A stretch of 64,000 nt of DNA from Adiantum capillus-veneris (GCA_014529385.2 CM043964.1:103492587-103556586); one strand, 5' to 3'. Positions 34,965-46,290 are shown, counted from the first letter of the stretch. Notes: generated from the letters alone by a model not told the origin. Translations and numbers: made by a program.

Positions 34965-35241
34965 TAGCGTGTAGCAAGGGAGTGGAGCTCTTGCGAGCTC
35001 ACGGCTATGGCGCGGACCAGTGGCGCTGCGCAGGCAGAATTTCGGGCCTGTTTTGGCGGCAGTGGCCGGCGGTGTTGGATGTTTGTGGCATCCGCGACGG
35101 TGAGCCCAGTGATGATGTGGTAGACCCAAAGAGGGGGGTGTTCCCGCGGCTATCAAAGCCCCAATATTTTAAAGGAGGAGGAGGAGAGCAATAGCGAGGT
35201 CGCTATTGCCCTCCCCTCTCAAGTAAGGGATGAGGCCCACA

Positions 35242-35304
<63 letters not shown>

Positions 35305-36039
35305 GTCCGGGAGCAAAGAGGTGGACAAGGCCAAATGCAAAGGCACCAAAGGAGGAGATCCGGATGGCCAAGGTCAAAGGTGCAAGTGGCCATGGTGTAG
35401 CATGCAAGGTTTCCAAAAATACACTAGGCCAAGTGTTGGCAATGCATAAAATTTCTAAAAGAACTCCAAAGGGAGTGCACGACATGGTATCACACCACAT
35501 TTTTTTCTTTTTAGGACTCCTATACACACACCTATAAAAGGGTGCTTATGTTCATTTGTAAGGGCTTTTTTGCCAAGAGTCTTTTGGACCAGTGCTTTTT
35601 TGCCAAAGGTCTTTTTTTGGGACCAGTGTCTTTTGCCAAGGAGGGCTTTGGACCAAGGAGGGTTTTTTTGCCAAGGCTTTTGGAGCTCTTGATTTTGGTT
35701 GCCGAGGTTCATGCCGGCGGTGTGTTGGATGTACATGATATTTCCTATGCTAGTAGACTATTCCCTACTGTTTCAGGCGTCATTCCCCCTTCGCCCTTCT
35801 CTTCTCTGCTTGTGTGTGTGTGTTTCCGGGTGTGTGTCGCCGTGTCTGCCCCCCCCCCCCGAGGGTGGTCGTGCAAAGAGAGATAGAGAGAGATTGTGCG
35901 AGAGTGAAAGCGATGGTTTGCTTGCGGGTAGTGTTGAGTTTTGAAGGTGAACTCTAGTGGATTGGGGCGCTGTGTATACCCTGGGCTATAGTGAGGCATT
36001 GTGTTGTGTGTTGGGTGTGTTCCCCTTTCCCCCTCTCCA
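34965..36039 (+). repeat. A family LTR2, second part
   Basis: Resumes with TAGCGTGTAGCAAGG. Compared with LTR1 and LTR3 it has an expanded GA run (35245-35301, about 28 units) and a deletion of roughly 80 bp near 35897. TATA box at 35533-35539. Confidence 0.9.
35245..35301. repeat. (GA)n microsatellite inside A LTR2
   Basis: About 28 GA units; the same site has about 7-8 units in LTR1 and LTR3. Confidence 0.92.
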
Positions 36040-36044
36040 TCTTC

Positions 36045-36063
36045 TGGTGCCCCCACTGAGGAG
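36045..36063 (+). promoter_or_regulatory. Primer binding site of A, internal 2
   Basis: Same 19 bases as at 23139-23157. Confidence 0.65.
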
Positions 36064-36166
36064 CTGTGTGATGCTCCAATTTGCGGTTCGAAGTGGTGTT
36101 TTTTTTCCAATGAAGCGGTTGGCTCACGGTCGAGGTGTTTGATGGTCGAGGTTGAAGCTGAGAGAG

Positions 36167-38098
36167 ATGGTGGAGCTAGGTTTTGGCCCCATATTTACGG
36201 GCGTCAAAGATCCCGAGGATTGGTTAGAAGATTTTGAGTTATGGTTGTTGTTGATACGTATGTCGATGGATGCGCAGAGATTACAGACGGTGCCGTTGTT
36301 AATGCGAGGACGAGCGAAGGTGTGGTTCGATGGCCTAGAGAGAAGTGCTAGAGAATCATGGCAAAGGTTGCAGAGTCAGTTTCTGTAACGGTTTTGCGAG
36401 GTGATTACGGCAGAGAAAGCCGGTGCAAGGCTAAATGCGGTACACCAGGATGTAAGTAAAGATTTCTCTCTCTTCATTGAGCAGTTTGAAGTTTATTGGA
36501 AGCAGTTAGAGATTGCTACTGGGGTCAAAACCAATCAATCTTTGAAGCTGTCAAAGCTGTTAGAGTGCTTGCATCCGAGGATTAGGGAAAAGGTCAAAGA
36601 TGGTGCCGATACCTATGAAGACATGGTCTATCTGGCAAAGATAAAGAGCAGAAAGGTGAAGCGGAAGTTGGAGTTGGGAATGCTAAAGCCAGCAGATTAT
36701 ATGCCTGTTGCGGAGGTGGCGAAGTGCTCTTTGGTCCAACCAAAGGTGGTTCCAGTTGTGCGAAATGCAAGGCTTGTGGAGGTAAGACCTACTATTGGTT
36801 ATGTTCCTTGGAGGTTTCCAGTTTGTGATGTGCATGTGCCGAGAGTGGAAGAGCTTGTCAACGAAGAGAAGCTCCATGTCGATGTGAACCAAGATGCAAA
36901 AGCGGTAGCAGATGTGGAGGTTCCAGTACGGATTGAAGAGGTAAAGCATGGTCTTGTTGAAAGTTTGCATGAAATGGTAGCAGAATTCAATCGAGACGCA
37001 GATACCGAGGGTTCAAAAGCTGATGAAGAAAGTGAGCAAAGCTGTGAAGATGGTCAAGCTTTTGTGGAGCAACAAGTGGATGCAGATGCTGATACGGAGT
37101 CAGTATCTGATGCGGATTTTGATGATGATGCATGCTCGATTTGCTGGGAGACAAGCGAGGAAGATAGAGCTGATGAATATACATCCTATGAAGAAGTGAA
37201 GGAATCCAATGAACCTGAATCGGTAAAGGTAAATCTGCCCTCTTGTATGTTTGATGATATGGTGATGGCACATGTGCAAGAAGAGCAGGGAACAGAGCAA
37301 GCCGAGATGTTTGATGAAAGACAAAAGGTGCGGTCTAGACCTACAGATGATGAAATACAGGTGAAGGTGGTATGTGGTGCCATGCTAATGGCTGTGCTGA
37401 TGAAAGTAGCCGTGGAATGTGCCATGGTGGTGCAACAGGTGCAGACTTTTCCCAAGGGAGATAAAGCGGCCTTGTCTATGGCAGAACTAGAGATGGATGC
37501 AGTAGCGAACGAGTTTCTCTCTTCCATGGAGGAGCATGATGCAGTGGTAGAAGAGGTGATTGAAGAGCAGGAGACTGAAGCTGGACAAAAGGAAGTGCTG
37601 AGCAACCTTGAAGGGCCAATCGATGATGAAGGGCTTGATGAGAGTGTAAGTGAGTTCGAAGAGGAGGTGCAAGAGAGCATGAAGCCAGTGCAAGAGATGT
37701 GTTCTATGGCCTATGAAGGAGGTTCCCAAGATATGTCCAAGCTTTCGAAAGAGGTATGCAACCCATGGTTGAAAGGTATGCTTGTAAGTGCAACTGTACA
37801 ATATGTTATCCATCATATACGCGGTTTCTTTGAGAGGAGCTCTACTTTACATGGCTGGGAGGGAGGGTCAGAAGTGTTGGTTCATACAGATGATGTGGTT
37901 GCATAGCCATATGCGGTGAGGAAGCAAGATGATGTTCGAAGAGGTGCTAAAGTGCTATGGGCCTTTTGTGTGCATGGATGGCTACGTGCTTGGGTAGGGC
38001 ACTATTGGAGGTTGTTGCAAATGGATGAAAGTGAACAGAGCCAAGTGTTTGATCCAGGTGGAAGCTATGTGATGCAGGGGGTGGGGCAACCCAAATGA
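36167..38098 (+). pseudogene. A family Gag-like protein, copy 2 (less damaged)
   Basis: Start at the ATG at 36167. One frame runs to 38098, with only two in-frame stops: TAA at 36386-36388 (also in copy 1, after LQSQFL) and TAG at 37904-37906 (copy 1 has GAT there). Layout: Retrotrans_gag residues 1-170; basic stretch KSRKVKRKLEL; glutamate/aspartate-rich region; a CSICWETSEEDRAD patch; hydrophobic stretch VVCGAMLMAVLM...; acidic helix-rich part; and a tryptophan-rich tail CVHGWLRAWVGHYWRLL. About 640 residues, longer than a plain Gag. The C-terminal domain is unknown to me. It could be structural, or RNA binding, or envelope-like; the sequence does not decide. Confidence 0.75.
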
Positions 38099-38222
38099 AG
38101 GTTTGGTGATAGGATGCAATAAAACATTGTACATACGGTTTGAGTTTTCTCATAGTGTGTGCCAAGTTTTTGCAGTTTATAGGTAAATAAAGCTTTTATG
38201 TGGTTGAGCATGAATGCTCAAC

Positions 38223-38236
38223 AGGGGGGTGGGCAA
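38223..38236 (+). promoter_or_regulatory. Polypurine tract of A, internal 2
   Basis: AGGGGGGTGGGCAA, three bases before LTR3. Confidence 0.75.
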
Positions 38237-38239
38237 TGA

Positions 38240-40341
38240 TGTTGCAGCCAAAGTGTGTCGACGCTAGAAGATGGCATGGACAGGTGTGTATAGACAAGTA
38301 GAAGCATGGCAAAGGACTGGAGAAGCTAGAAAGTTCATGGGATGACAGGTAGCAGCGGGAGTGTATGCATGATGCGGCTTATAGGCCAAGAAAGGCTCCA
38401 TAATGTGCTAATTGGGGTAGCAGGTGAAGGAGATGTAGAGTGCAGCTTTTGGGTCCAGAAATGAAGAGCTTGAAGTGCTGAAAGAGCAGGTCCAGACGGC
38501 TCATCAAACCAAGCTACGGAGCCAAAGTTATTGAAGGTCCAAGTTTTGATGGTTTGCAGATTCTTGCCGGATAGGGCAGCTAGAGACAAATGGTCCAAGT
38601 GGAGCTTGAGCTATAGATGTGTAGAGCTCAATTCATGAAGCCTACCCGTCTTTTCGAATTGTGGATCAGAGCCATGGTTTGCAAGATATGTTCAATGGAA
38701 GTTTTTTCGGGGGCCGGGTCTGAGCCCACTTGGTCGCATTGAATAATATGCCATCTGGCATCTTTTGGGCCTCGACAAAGTTCTAGAGCAGGGTGTACAT
38801 CATATGGAGCCAGCAGGAAGTGACTGCATGCCAAACGGAGTCTGGAGCAAGAAGATATGGCAGTCGGAAAAATGGGAGCATTTGACCGAATTAATTGTAG
38901 ATGATTTTTTCCTTTTTTGAAGGTCCCGGTTCGAGGATGCCGAGGAGTCAAAATGCAAATACAGAGGATGTTATTGTAGCCAGCAAGAGGGAGTGCCGGT
39001 CGGGCTTTACAGCTTGGCAACAGGAGGTGTGAGCACAGGATGGCAGCTTAACCAAGGGAGGGCAAAAACTAGCAACGTAGAAAGGTTTTTTTAAAGGGTA
39101 TTGAGATTTTTGGGGGGCACCTCACGGGTGAGTGTCACGTGGCGCACAGAAAACCCCACATGCGATGGCGATGGCCGGATCGACGGGGTATAAGGGGCAA
39201 GGCGTGAGGCTCATATAGCGTGTAGCAAGGGAGTGGAGCTCTTGGGAGCTCACGGCTATGGCGCGGCCCAGTGGGCACTGCGCAGGCGGAATTTTGGGCC
39301 TGTTTTGGCGGCAGTGGCCGGCGGTGTTAAATGTCAGTGGCGCCCGCGGCGGTGAGCCCAGTGATGACGTGGCAAACCCAAAGAGGGGGGTGCTCCCGCG
39401 GCTATCAAAGCCCCAATATTTTAAAGGAGGAGGAGGAGAGCAATAGCGAGGTCACTATTGCCCTCCCCTCTCAGGTAAGGGATGAGGCCCACAGCAGAGA
39501 GAGAGAGAGAGGAAGTCCGGGATCAAAGAGGTGGACAAGGCCAAATGCAAAGGCACCAAAGGAGGAGATCCGGACGGCCAAGGTCAAAGGTGCAAGTGGC
39601 CACGGTGTAGCATGCAAGGTTTCCAAAAATACACTAGGCCAAATGTTGGCAATGCATAAAATTTCTAAAAGAACTCCAAAGGGAGTGCAGGACATGGTAT
39701 CACACCACATGTTTTTCTTTTTAGGACTCCTATGCACAAACCTATAAAAGGGTGCTTATGTTCATTTGTAAGGGCTTTTTTGCCAAGAGTCTTTTGGACC
39801 AATGCTTTTTTGCCAAGGGTCTTTTTTTGGGACCAATGTATTTTTTTGGGACCAATGTCTTTTGCCAAGGAGGGTTTTGGACCAAGGAGGGTTTTTTTGC
39901 CAAGGCTTTTGGAGCTCTTGTTTTTGGTTGCCGAGGTTCATGCCGGCGGTGTGTTGGATGTACATGATATTGCCTATGCTAGTAGACTATTTCCTACTAT
40001 TTCAGGCGTCATTCCCCCTTCCCCCTTCTCTTCTCTGCTTGTGTGCGTGTGTTTTCGGGTGTGTGTCGGTGTGTGTGCCGCCCTGAGGGTGGTCGTGCAA
40101 AGAGAGATAGAGAGAGGTTGTGCGAGTGCGGAAGGCTGTGAATTGAGTGGAGCGGACTGATTGAGTCTGTCTGGTGCATTGCAAGGCGCATGTGCTTATG
40201 GTTGTGTGAAAGCGATGGTTTGCTTGCAGGTAGTGTTGAGTTTTGAAGGTGAACTCTAGTGGATTGGGGCGCTGTGAATACCCTGGGCTATAATGAGGGA
40301 TTGTGTTGTGTGCTGGGTGTGTTCCCCTTTCCTCCTCTCCA
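38240..40341 (+). repeat. A family LTR3 (2102 bp)
   Basis: Starts TGTTGCAGCCAAAG, ends CTCCTCTCCA, then ACGT target duplication (40342-40345). TATA box at 39743-39749. Confidence 0.9.
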
Positions 40342-40345
40342 ACGT

Positions 40346-41077
40346 TGAACATTTACATCATTTGCCACTTTGTATCAGCATGGTGCTGGCCTACTCACCT
40401 CTAAACCCAAATGGTGCATCATTTCTTCACTCATGATGCATATTTGTCCACCACCATTGATGTAGATATTGGAGATGTGCTATTCTTTGATGTGAGCATC
40501 CATCATTGGTAGTATGTCATCTAGATTCCTCCCAGAGATAGCCCCAGCTATCTTTGGCTTTGGTCGTCTCGTGCTAATCATCTTTTTTCATTGTCTCCTC
40601 ACCCTAGGTGCTAAGTGGAGTGATTAGGGCTAGGTAAATTTTGGGCCCTGCACGAAAACACCTTGAACTAGATCATATGGTTTAGAAAATTCACCTAAAT
40701 AGAAATCTATAATGTCAATTTTATGTCGTGACTTGGGCGGATTTTTGCTAGATTCCCCTTTATTTTTCATCTTTTCTTTCTTTTGGGAAGTTTCACGATG
40801 CCTAGAGCGCTTTACCCCCACAACATCCACCCCTTTAACCTTGCTCTAACCTTTTTCCACTCCCTTGATATCCTCCTCCACTTTCTCCTTTCCCTTACCT
40901 TCAGGACTGATGACACTTACTACCTGGTTGCCTAGAGCGCTTTACCCCCACGGCATCCACCCCTTTAACCTTGGTCTAACCTTTTTCCACTCCCTTGATA
41001 TCCTCCTCCACTTTCTCCTTTCCCTTACCTTCAGGACTGATGACACTTACTACCTGGTTGCCAACTGGTGGTGGGGG
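40346..41077 (-). pseudogene. Element C gag end and protease N-terminal half
   Basis: Minus-strand relic. At 40346-40520 the protease is readable: NIYINGGGQICIMSEEMMHHLGL, with NGG in place of the catalytic D-S/T-G, then RPAP. Upstream is a lysine-rich, unconserved linker (KRSRHRETSQKKEK). A 130-bp tandem duplication (40801-41060) has enlarged this linker. The protease continues at 21030 beyond the A array. Confidence 0.7.
40801..41060. repeat. 130-bp tandem duplication in element C
   Basis: Two units beginning CCTAGAGCGCTTTACCCCCA at 40801 and 40931, almost identical (ACAACATCC versus ACGGCATCC near the start). Confidence 0.92.
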
Positions 41078-41082
41078 TAAGG

Positions 41083-41764
41083 CCCGGGGGATTCACCATG
41101 GAAAACTTAGTGCACCACGTAAGTGTAGGGGAGGGGTTTTTTTTTACAAGTTAGATAAGTGTATAAGTTAGGGGCAAGCCCCCAATAATTTATCCCCCAA
41201 GCTTAAAAATAAGGAAGGGGGTATCATATTTGGGCGGGGGAGGGGGGGGACTGACCCGGGTTGATTACTTATAACGATTGGTCACCGGTGTGCAACAGAA
41301 CTCAAATGAATTTTGGGGGAGTTTTTTTATCAAGTCACAGATCAAATTTTACATCAATCCTGTCATAGATAAGGAATGATTTGGAGCAAATCAAGGGTTG
41401 ATTTACACCAGCTTTGGATGGGTCAGAATTGGACGAGTAGCCACAATTCAGGCTGACCAATCACATAGTTTGAAATTCAAACTAATACACATTGAGGGTA
41501 TATTAGTTATCAACAAAAGTGGTTCCTTAGTACATTGCCAGTCACTATGCTACACACACTTTGACTAGTTTTACTTAGTTAGATCATGTGAGACCTAAAT
41601 TTTATATGTAAGATAGGGGTATGATAATTTTCTTCATTGGTTGTCGTATAAGCATAGAAAGGGGGGTCATATTCCCTAATATGATTCGTATATAGGGGTT
41701 TTATCAAAGTTTTCCGCTCGCAAGTGGCGTCCTATTTTGTATATAGAGTGAATCCCCCGGGGAG
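41083..41764. mobile_element. 682-bp non-autonomous TIR element in element C
   Basis: Ends carry inverted CCCGGGGGATTCAC (41083-41096 and 41748-41761). The flanks share TAAGG (41078-41082 and 41765-41769), a likely 5-bp target duplication. No coding frame. It separates the C zinc knuckle from the gag-protease linker, consistent with insertion into C. The superfamily is not assigned. Confidence 0.65.
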
Positions 41765-41769
41765 TAAGG

Positions 41770-41998
41770 GTGGAATGAGAGGTTGTGGTGGTGGTGTTGG
41801 ATGTGTTTGAGCGAGTGGTTGCAGGATTTGCATAGATAGTGCTTGTTGTGGTGCCGTCGGTGGTGGTGGTCTCATTCTTAGTGGTGATATCTGGTTTTGT
41901 CTTGCTCCTGTGTTGAAATTTTTATTCCTTGGGTGTGGACAGTAATACATACCATGGCCATCTTTCCCAGAATTGTAGCACTGGTATTCTTTATGCAA
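41770..41998 (-). pseudogene. Element C Gag zinc knuckle
   Basis: Minus-strand frame with CYNSGKDGHGMYYC, a CCHC knuckle whose second cysteine is serine, followed by a proline-rich stretch. Consistent with the nucleocapsid part of C Gag. Sequence to the right belongs to element D on the other strand. Confidence 0.6.
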
Positions 41999-42012
41999 AC
42001 CTGTTTCTAGTT

Positions 42013-43268
42013 GAGGTCATTCAAGACAAATATTCATGGTATGCAGATATGTTATACTTTCTTCTTGATGGTGATTTACCCAGACAGATGGTGGTTACCC
42101 AAAGAAAGAAACTTGCATGTCAAATCAGGTCCTTCAAAGTGATTATGGGAGTCTTGTACAAAAAGGGAATTGATTAGATACTCAGGAGATGTGTGGAGCA
42201 GTTTAAACAACATGTAGTGTTAAATGAAGCCCATTTAGGTAATGTAGCTGGTCACTTTTCAAGAGAGATTACTGCGAAGAAAATATTACAAACAGGTTTG
42301 TGGTGGCCATCAGTTTTTAAGGATTCCCATGAGATTGTAAAGTCCTGTTTAACTTGTCGGAGGGATGATAGACCTCTCAATGCTAATAGGATGCCTTTAC
42401 AGCCTATTCTACCACTTGAACCTTTTCAGAAGTGGGGATTAGACTTTGTGGGCCCTATGAAGTCAACAAAAAAATGTACAGGTAATAAGTATATTCTTGT
42501 GGAAACTAATTACTATACCAAGTGGGTAGAAGCACAGGCAATGAAGGATAACAAGGCAGAAAGTGTGGCCAAGTTCCTTTACAGAAACATAATGACCAGG
42601 TTTGGATGTCTAGTTGAACTAGTTTCAGATCAGGGTGGACATTTCATCAACAAAGTGATCAGGAAGCTTATTAAATATCACCCGATTATCCACAAGAAGT
42701 TCACAGTTTACTATCCACAAGCTAATGGTCAGGTAGAGTCTACCAACAAAACTCTAATGAGGATCTTCAGAAGAATTGTTTCAGAAAACAAGAAAGATTG
42801 GGATACGAAACTAAATTCAGCATTGTGGGCATTGTGGATATCATTTAAAGTTAGCACAGGGATGAAACTATTCAAGATGGTATATGGTTTGCAGCCATTG
42901 TCCCTATGGAATTAGTTATTCCAAGTTTGAGGATTGCACTTCAGTATAAATTGTCAGGAGATGAGTCTTCAGTTTGCAGGCAGGAACAATTACTGAAATT
43001 AGAGGAGAGCAAAATTCAGGCAGCATATATCACTCAAGCAATTCAGAGAAGAAGACAAGCTTGGGTGGACAGGAACATTAAGTACAAATCCTTTGTTGAA
43101 GGTGATTGGGTACTTATGTACAACAACAAACTTGGCAAAAGACCTGGTAAGCTCAAGCTAAGGTACTTGGGGCCTTTTCAGATAGCAGAAGAGATAGGAG
43201 ATTCAACATTTTTGCTGGCAGATGCTCAGGGAAAAAAATTTCAAAGGCAATTAATGGCTTTAGGCTAG
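42013..43268 (+). pseudogene. Element D integrase
   Basis: Begins in the RNase H-integrase connection (SWYADMLYFLLDGDLP). The zinc finger is intact as HLGNVAGHF...SCLTCRR. The catalytic triad is complete: GLDFVGPM, VSDQGGHF and the glutamate in ANGQVESTNKT. A TAG at 42175-42177 and a frameshift near 42900 break the frame. The C-terminal domain (42906-43268) has VLMYNNKLGKRPGKLKLRYLG-like residues as in gypsy integrases. No chromodomain is seen. Confidence 0.85.
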
Positions 43269-43498
43269 AACCCTTTGTGGGTGGGAATAATCCCCTAGAG
43301 AGTAAAAATAATCATGGTTTAGCACATGGAGTATTTTTCATAGAGATTTGTGAGATGGATGTCGGTATGTCACGTCGGCTAAGTTCAAAATTTACTTTTA
43401 AACGTTACCTAAACGTTTATCCTTGTCAACACACCAAAGCTTTCTCCTACACACGTTTTTTGCACCTCTTCTGTTGCGTTTTCTTACGCTTGTTAGCC

Positions 43499-45715
43499 AT
43501 GTCAAAGAAGCCACTCATTGTTGACATCTCCTCGGCTATCCCTACTGAAGAATCTGAAGAGCACACAACAATGGGGACACGACGTTCAACAAGGAAGGCT
43601 TTGTACGGAGCTCAGGCTATTGCAACTACGGATATTCTGATTGATGAATAACTCTCAACACCATTGGAGACATATCCATTGGCAATGGACACTGGTCCAG
43701 TTGACTACACCTTCCTAGAGATGAGACATGAGCTTGACTTGTCTGTGTTGGCACATCAAGAGTGGTTGCAAAAGATTAACCTTCTTCAGTTTGCCATGCT
43801 TCCATGGAAGCACTAGAAGAACAATGATTCTCTTATGACCTTGCTCAGTCATGTACAGGACACAAATGGGGATATCTTTGGTAATTACTGGCTAAGCCCT
43901 GAACTAATCTTTACTATTTTTTATCTCCACTTGGAAGAAAACAATTCAGTTTGCAGAGCTTCTGAGACACTGATGAACAAAGAATTTGGTCAAACTCAGG
44001 GTGAGAGAAGATATTATCCCATTAGTAAACTTTAGAATCCTTTCAAATTTCAACAACTGAAATGTTCTTTAGAGAAGGTATGTGTTCTTGTAAAGCTGGA
44101 GTATATCTCAAAAGAGAATTTTGCGCTCTTGCATGCTGCAGAGTGTGGAAGGAAAATTGGTTGGGCAAATTTGCTTTTTCAAAGGCTTAGTTCAAAAAAA
44201 ATTCAGAAGAAAAAGAGGAAGGATAGGTCTACCAAGATTAAAGCATTCTTAAATTCTTTACAAATCCATGCAATGAGTATGACAACCCTAGGTGGATTGT
44301 CTCCAAAAGATTTTGTATTTGGCGGTCATCTTGAGGGAAACAAGAACAATGAAGCAGGAAGTTCTCAGGCAGAGAATAGAAAGAAGAAGGTAGCAGATCC
44401 TCAGGAGCAAGACAAGAATTTTACCCCAACTGAACAGGAGGAGGAAGATCTATGGAGAAATTTGTGTGATTAGTTTGAAACTGATCTAGATTCTTTCATT
44501 CAAACTCCTAAGCCTACACTGAAAGTTGATGCTGCTACAATGTTTTCCTCTAAGCCTTCTTTGAAACTCAAAAGAAAGAAGCTTAGTAGCCTAGTAGCAG
44601 AGGTCAAACCAGACTTGCAAGAGGGAGTACAATTCAGTAAATTTGGTGAACAAATTGGAATTTTTAATGTTTATAAAGCTCTTGACTTGGTGAGAAACTT
44701 TGCAATCCAGTCATAACTCAACAGTTCAGTACTGCAGAGGAAAAAATTTCAGTTTGCAAAGTCAGGTAGTTCAGTTACAAAGTGTTTCAAGAGGAGTCAA
44801 GAAGATAGCAGGTTGATTAAGAAGCAAGAGGAAATAATTCATGAACTCAAAGATGATTTAGCTACTGCTAGAAACTCTATTGACTTCTACAGATCACAAT
44901 TGGAGAGAAAAGAGAAATCGATTCAGATTTGGAAAGAGCAGTGAATGTCCAGTTTGAATACTCATTTGGAAGTCTTAGCTCAGGACTATTCCAAACTGTA
45001 GTCAGAGAATAGTGTACTCTTGAGTAGAGTCCAAGCTTGTCAAGAGCTAGAAGCAAAGATCAGGGATATGTTTGAGGAGGACCTAGAATTGAATGGCTGA
45101 TACCTCTTACCACATGATGTAGAAATTTTGAAGGAATGCAGTCAAAAAGCAAGGTGACTAGTTGTGGTTAGACTTGAGATGAAAAATGTTTTCCCCTGTG
45201 AACATTCCATTCCCTATCAAAGTTATGCAAAGGAGGAGCAAAATGCAGATTATGTTCTTTTGCAAAAGCAATTTGATGACTTGAAGAAAGATTTTGAGTA
45301 GTTGAAACTGCAGCAAATTTTAGAATTTACTGAGGGATGTAAAACTAAACAAGGCAGTAGTGAAAAGATGGTTAGAGGTCATGCAGTTGATCCTGAATCT
45401 AGTACTAATTTTCATACCTTGATTAGTGTTGTGGAAAATCATGAGGCGATGCATGTGTGAGATCCTGTATCTGTAGGTAAAAATGACTCATTTCAAAATT
45501 TGCAATCTGAACAAACTAAGATAGGTGCAGTGACAGAAATTTTGGAGGAGATCATGAGCACCAAGGAGTTCAATGAGGAATTTCTAGGTTTCCACAAAGA
45601 GGAGGCATTTCATGATGATGAGCAAAAGGTGGAAAAAGGCATTGCACATACAATAGTTCCTCCTGATTTCAATAAGGAGACAGTAACCCTGGAGGAGCCT
45701 AGTGGGGAGTTGTAG
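43499..45715 (+). pseudogene. Element D additional ORF downstream of integrase
   Basis: From the ATG at 43499 (MSKKPLIVDISS) one frame of about 738 codons can be read to 45715 with eleven in-frame stops (for example TAA 43649, TAG 43814, TAG 44033, TAG 44471, TAA 44714) and no frameshift. Lysine-rich patch KKIQKKKRKDRSTKIK; predicted coiled coil around 44815-44940 (IKKQEEIIHELKDDL); acidic C-terminus. It ends at the polypurine tract. Some Tat and Athila elements carry an extra ORF after pol; I find no similarity that names this one. Confidence 0.65.
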
Positions 45716-46290
45716 GGGAAACTGATGTCTAAATGTTCAATAGTGTTTTTCAACACTAAGTGAGAAAGGGTAGTGTTTCATTGGGTATAGTAATGAATTT
45801 GTGTACCTTGGATTTGTTTCCAGGCGCTCCACTTTGTTTTACTTTATCTTGTGAGCACTAGATTTTGATTAAAAAGGGATTTATGGGAAACAAGTCAAAA
45901 GTTTTTTGGCTTTCAAAAACTTTTTTCCACCGGCTGTGCCAGGTGTTAGCCTTGCATATTCTTTCAGTAAAGTGTTATTGAACCTTAGTAGTTTACTTTT
46001 CAGTTTGTAATTAGTGAAGAGCTTTGTGCCTGTTTATTCTTTTTAGTAGTTGGCCTTGCACCTGATGGTAGCGCATTGTATGAGAAAAGGACAATGAATG
46101 AAAGGCTATGGCTATGAAGATTCTCTGTTTCTATGTCTTCTGTTTCCATTCAGTACCCTGATTCTGTTCTCAACCGGTATGGGTACTGAAACTGTTTTGA
46201 TTTTGTGAGGTGATGATGTAATGTTTTAATGGTTGATTTAGTCGTAATTCCCACTCCCTGTATGCCTCAATAACAAAACAAACACAATAG
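45711..46290 (+). repeat. 3' LTR of element D (right end uncertain)
   Basis: Starts TGTAGGGGAAACTG directly after the purine tract AGTGGGGAGT (45701-45710). Confidence 0.55.

Larger units (their letters stand above)
21031..40341 (+). mobile_element. Tandem array of non-autonomous LTR family A
   Basis: Order: LTR1 (21031-23133), internal 1 (23134-25731), LTR2 (25732-26709 and 34965-36039, split by element B), internal 2 (36040-38239), LTR3 (38240-40341). LTR1 is 2103 bp and LTR3 2102 bp. Internal regions hold only a gag-like ORF, no protease or polymerase. Three LTRs around two internals at one insertion site are the product expected from unequal recombination between LTRs of one family. One ACGT target duplication flanks the whole array. 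Confidence 0.88.
17344..41998 (-). mobile_element. Decayed Tat-type Ty3/gypsy element C, split by later insertions
   Basis: Minus-strand pieces in proper 5'-3' order from right to left: zinc knuckle (41770-41998), gag-protease (40346-41077), protease end (20883-21030), reverse transcriptase and two RNase H domains (18862-20584), integrase (17614-18592). The A array sits between 21031 and 40341 and a 682-bp insertion at 41083-41764. Removing the array and one copy of the ACGT duplication brings the two protease halves into one frame. The second RNase H marks the Tat lineage (family knowledge). Stops, frameshifts and a mutated catalytic motif show it is dead. Confidence 0.8.
42010..46290 (+). 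mobile_element. Gypsy element D, 3' part
   Basis: Plus-strand integrase, then a long extra ORF, then a polypurine tract and 3' LTR. The 5' end is truncated at about 42010, where it meets antisense C gag. The right LTR limit (about 46290) is a guess because only one LTR is present. Confidence 0.75.
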
